Positions 59,890 to 64,000 of a DNA stretch of 64,000 bases are shown piece after piece. The stretch comes from Mesorhabditis belari. Its lineage: Eukaryota > Nematoda > Chromadorea > Rhabditida > Rhabditidae. A program made the translations under genes and the position numbers. The stretch is from NCBI GenBank assembly GCA_958450365.1, contig CAUEEP010000422.1, positions 186,001 to 250,000 of the forward strand. Reading direction: 5' to 3'. Below the pieces are notes generated by a model. That model had not been told where the DNA came from and did no database searches. It saw only the letters and a program-made list of their open reading frames with translations. The first letter of the stretch is position 1. Every line of letters starts with the position of its first letter.

Positions 59890-62800
59890 TTATGTATTTA
59901 TAAAATACAAAATTTTACTTATTCTAGCAGGAGTGCTGGCTCGTTTACCCTTCTTTTCTCTTTCGTAATCCTTCCAAGCTTCGCGACACTAAAATAATAA
60001 AGATAAGCTACTGAAATAAAAAAAAACTTTCAATCAAATTAAACTCACTTCTTCATCTGTTAATTTCTCATCGTCGACATTGGCAAACAATGAGTCGTGT
60101 TGGAAAAAGTCCGTGATCGAATCCGGTTGATTGTGGAGGACATCAGCCAATAGAAGATCTTTCGGAGGAGCATAGGCTGGACGTTGGTTTCCATTCTCCG
60201 TCAAGGATTTTGGATCGAAACTAAATTTGCACAAAGTTGTCAATGGTCAAATCAATCCAGCACTTGTAGAGCTCAGCAAGATCGTGTCCTTCATAGTGCC
60301 GCTCAATTTGTGCCTCGTCAACGACCCGCATTGACGTCGACTCTTTGATAACCTGGCGTTTGTAGATCCGCTCCTCCATCGTTCCCTAAAACTTGTACAC
60401 CATAATCAAATAGCTAACGCGAACCTGCGCAATAAATCGATAAAGGTAGACAGGCTTTGTTTGTCCGAAACGATAAACACGGAAGAGAGATTGCGTGTCA
60501 TGCGACGGATTCCAACAAGCGTCAAAGATCACAACTCGATTTGCAGCGACCATGTTTGTCCCAAGTGAACCCGCCTTTGTTGAGATGAGCATCAACCTAA
60601 AACTGCTCTATCAAACTAGACTGAATCATCATGTACCTTGCTCGCAGGTTTCTGGGATTGTTGAAAGCCGTTTGTACCGAGTCACGCTTCCCTGCTTGAA
60701 CGGAGCCATCGATCGTCATATAATCGTAGCCTTCCTAAAATAAGAATTAGTATTGAAACATAATTTAAAAACGCACCTGCCATCCCCATCTTTCATTTCC
60801 ATTTAGTGCTTCATGTCCATCGGTAAACCATGTTTTCGTTGAATCAAAGTGCATCAACATCCTTTTGATTAGCGCCAAAGATTCCAGTGACTGTGAGAAC
60901 ACGAGTCTAAAGATGTCCTATTATGACTTTTGACATTTGAATCAACTCACAATTTGTCACCAATCTCTTCGCATTTCTTGATGATTTTAACCAACAAGAT
61001 GAGCTTATTCGAGAGATCAAACTTTTCTTTGTCATCTTCAGAAACGAGATCCAGTTTGGAGAACCACCTAAACAACTATAAATACAGCTGTGCTTAATTA
61101 ATGTACCCAGAATACTCTGGCGGAGTGCCATCCCGCACTTCTACTTCTTCTCCCGCTAGACGACGATGAATTGCCTAAAAATGGATTGGCAAGTGGAAAA
61201 ATGGATACAATAAAACTCACTCGACGTTCCATTTCGGCCTCATGAACCAGCAATTGGTAAGGATGTGTCCAAATTCTCGATAACACATGGTAGTCTGGTA
61301 ATAAGCGGCGAAGTCGCTCGAAGTCCGTCTAAGCAATTAAATAAAGAAATCATAAAAGCAAGCTTACATCTCCAACGTTCTCCAAAAAGGCCCGATAGAG
61401 ATAGCATTGGCGTTCCGTTAATCGCACGTTCAGCACATATTCCTGTTTTGGCGGGATCGCCTCTTTCAAAACGGTGTAATCCTTTCGCTAAAATTTATCT
61501 CACTAACGAAAACAGCAATGGCACATACGTGAACATATTTCTTCAGGTGTTCGAATAGCACATGGCAACGACGTTTCATAAAACGAACCTCACCCGATGT
61601 AGCATCTTTTGTACAGCCCCTAAAATACTGAAGTTGGGAAATGAATCAACTTTTACATATTGATCGGATTAGCAAATCGTTTTGTAAACTCTGCCTTTGT
61701 TCCCAAGAGTCCAGGTTTCACAAAATCAATCATACAGTGAACTAAAAGTAAAAAAGCATCAAGAACTGCCTTTTTGGCTTACATTCAATCAAGTTGTTTT
61801 GAAGTGGCGTTCCAGTTAGACAAATGCGGCGTCGCGTTCGAATTTTTCGAATCGTTTTACTGAGGGCCGATTCGTCATTTTTTAACTTATGTGCCTCATC
61901 GCAAACGATCAAATCCGGACCTGCAATTAGCTCAATATCATCGCTTACACAATAAAATGTACCTGGATCTTGTAAGTAATAGCGGAAGTCTTCTTGTAAT
62001 TCGGTCAATTTCTCATTCGTCTTCTTGAGCTTGGCAACCGGTTTCCTTTTTCCACCCTGAATCTAGTATGTTAGAAGGTCATAAACGTTATGACAAGCTT
62101 TATCATCTTCTGAAGTGGTGAGAATTCGGAACATCTCATAGCCAACAATCATTACTGAAGGTTCTTCTCGTCGATACCTAAAATTGCTGTAGCCTTGCAG
62201 CCAGCGAGCCTTGCATCCTTTTCTTACCAATTTTGCAGCGCACTGTGGCGGTCATCGTAACTTTTGAATTGATCAAGCTCCATCACCTAATCAGTAATGA
62301 TTCTCCGGAAAGGAAATTAATCTTACCTCAATTGTGTCCAATTCTTCATCATTATTTCCAAGCCATTTTTGGAACTCTTTGCACCAATTGATAATGACGT
62401 TTTTTGGTACAATAATCAGAACACGTTGAATCTAATAATAAAATGTTATTGGTAAATCAATAAAGCTCTATACCTTTTGTCCAATTTTTGGATGGTTCAT
62501 GATTGTGTGCAAAAAAGCAATGACCTAAAGATTAAGTTGATAGGAAACAAAAAAAACAAAACAACCTGAGTGATTTTAGTAGTAGTTGAGAGGGGTTACT
62601 TTTATCCTCGCTTAGTTGAATGGTTCTATTGACCATTCAACTAAGCGATTCAATTTTTTTGAGTGGTTGTATTGATACCTTTTTTTCTATTCTAAAGTAA
62701 TCAAATAGGCTTAATAGATTAGTGATTAGTGATTATAGATTATAGATTATTGATTTATAGATTATAGATTATAGATTTATAGATTATTGATTATTGATTA

Positions 62801-64000
62801 TAGATTAAGTTTTTGGCAAGTCTATCCTAATCTCATGTATTTTAACCACAAAACAAAAGAATCTGAGTAATTTTAGTAGTAGCTGCTTACACTAAACCCC
62901 AAAGCTGCTTACACTTGAAAATAGCTGCTTACACTAAACCTCAAAGCTGCTTACACTTGAAAATAAAATAAAAGCGGCAATATAAAGCTTGAAAAAATGT
63001 TGTCGATACTCTAAAAGTATAAGCATCGTTTGATTACCCTAGATCTTTTGGTTTTGATTGAACTTTTGATTTAAAGGTAATATAACCATTCAAAACAATA
63101 TAATACAACCACTCAAAACATTAGATTCAATTAAGACAGAAGAAAAGTGACCCCTACAAACCACCAAAGTACCCAACCTGTAACGTTTTTCCTAAACCCA
63201 TACAATGCGCCAATATTCCACCGCCACCATCCTCGTCGAGTCGATCAACAGATTCGAAAGTCGAGTCATACATGAACGAAATTCCCTCAACTTGATGCTT
63301 CTTTAAAACTTGAACCTAAATTTATTGCACGTTATTGCAAGCTATTAAACTATCGTTGCTAGAATATTTAAAAGTCTCACCAAGGATGGATGCACTTCAA
63401 CCGGTTGTGAAGGAGTTCCATTTTTATCGGCATCAAGTACGACCGACTTGAGCTTGATCGATTTTTGAGCTTGAGCTTGAGCTTGAGATCCAGTGAGTGA
63501 AGCAGCCAGGTCCTCTTCTTCAGCCAACTCAATTCCATTGAACTCCTTCTGCTTCTGTTCAATTGGTTTGCACCATTCCTAAAACAAAAGTTGACTGGTA
63601 TTACCAAACGAATCAACGAACCCTTTCTGCCTTTTCAGCGCTGATTGTTTCCTTCGTTAGCTTATCTTTTGTCAATTTCTTTCCACCGCGCGCCAAATTT
63701 TTCTTTTCCTTTTCTTTGACTTCCGTGGCTTCCTCACCCTCCGGTTTTTCCTCAGATTCTTCAGAGTCAACCGTGACCTAGAATTTTACCTTCGACAAGA
63801 CAAGAAAACAACCAAACCTTTCTTCGCTTCCCTTTTCGCTGATTTTTGTTTTTCTTGGGCGCCACTTCCTTTTCGTCATTTGATTCTTCGGCTTCGTCAT
63901 CGAAAATGCTGTCAACACTGGCATCAGACTCATAATCCGAGGTGATCTTCCTAAACTTGTATCGTGGAGGAGGAGTTCCATTTTTATCGGTCAAGTACAA
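59890..64000 (-). CDS. xnp-1: ATRX/XNP-type SNF2 chromatin-remodelling ATPase, partial
   Basis: 22 phase-consistent exons, 864 residues; the 5' end lies beyond 64000. Exons: 63818-64000, 63622-63777, 63381-63578, 63178-63315, 62474-62524, 62327-62431, 62228-62286, 62087-62177, 61963-62056, 61783-61920, 61657-61741, 61529-61619, 61368-61487, 61221-61328, 61107-61174, 60951-61067, 60777-60906, 60637-60734, 60425-60596, 60264-60385, 60049-60220, 59890-59988. An acidic/basic N-terminal part leads into the SNF2 core: motif [17 protein letters not shown], motif [12 protein letters not shown], motif [44 protein letters not shown] and motif [19 protein letters not shown]. The motifs and C-terminal layout are those of ATRX/XNP, a nuclear protein linked to heterochromatin and development. 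The ADD zinc finger of vertebrate ATRX is not in view. Introns are mostly 37-65 bp. Confidence 0.95.
62525..63177. repeat. Only long intron of xnp-1 in view
   Basis: 653 bp intron after motif I. It contains a perfect 15 bp inverted repeat with a 9-base loop (62609-62623 and 62633-62647, CGCTTAGTTGAATGG), a TTATAGA array (62715-62805) and a duplicated AGCTGCTTACACT block (about 62881-62955). Confidence 0.85.

Noticed and set aside
59774..59968. Plus-strand frame resembling the start of a retroelement reverse transcriptase
   Set aside because: Most of it lies opposite the last xnp-1 exon (59890-59988), whose phase and sequence explain it better.

Overview
The window looks like a nematode nuclear chromosome. 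The evidence is AT-rich DNA with compact 30-65 bp introns bounded by GT and TTTYAG, start codons a few bases behind an intron-like TTTCAG (the pattern of spliced-leader acceptor sites), a multi-exon cuticle-type collagen, and nematode-like versions of DAPK, ARL13, ribosomal protein eL20 and ATRX/XNP. I recall dapk-1, arl-13 and xnp-1 as all being on C. elegans chromosome I; if so, this could be conserved synteny. The species cannot be named from sequence alone.

Layout. 1-2.4 kb: 5' end of a dapk-1-like kinase gene (minus strand) running off the left edge. 2.4-27 kb: almost entirely repeats (minisatellites, foldback elements, tRNA-like sequences, a TA-flanked mariner-type MITE), with only scattered exon-like islands such as a saposin-like exon at 8.7 kb. 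27.2-30.0 kb: collagen gene, minus strand. 31.4-38.2 kb: a gene for a membrane or secreted protein with galaxin-like CC repeats, plus strand. 39.8-41.2 kb: decayed pogo/Tc1-like transposon with a smaller element inserted in its transposase. 41.4-48.8 kb: 19-exon arl-13-like gene, plus strand, carrying an 18S rRNA fragment in intron 2. 49.4-50.5 kb: rpl-20 (eL20), minus strand. 52.9-53.4 kb: 3' end of an unidentified gene, minus strand. 54.3-54.9 kb: an unidentified gene, plus strand. 56.7-58.0 kb: four-exon multi-pass membrane protein, plus strand. 59.9-64.0 kb: xnp-1/ATRX-like SNF2 ATPase, minus strand, running off the right edge with 22 exons in view.

Gene bodies mix two intron classes. Short introns are 30-65 bp. 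Long introns often carry a private tandem repeat: a GATCC hexamer in dapk-1, 18-21 bp units in the collagen gene, 6-12 bp units in the galaxin-like gene, 14-17 bp units in arl-13, a 143 bp unit in the membrane-protein gene. xnp-1 and rpl-20 are nearly free of repeats. Three unrelated repeat families share a unit of 142-146 bp.

The most unusual theme is tRNA-like sequence. About fifteen degenerate tRNA-like blocks were seen, and three occur as facing pairs at the ends of 160-280 bp elements, two of them inside arl-13 introns. Exon boundaries come from reading all frames by eye and checking phase; none was confirmed by transcripts or database search.
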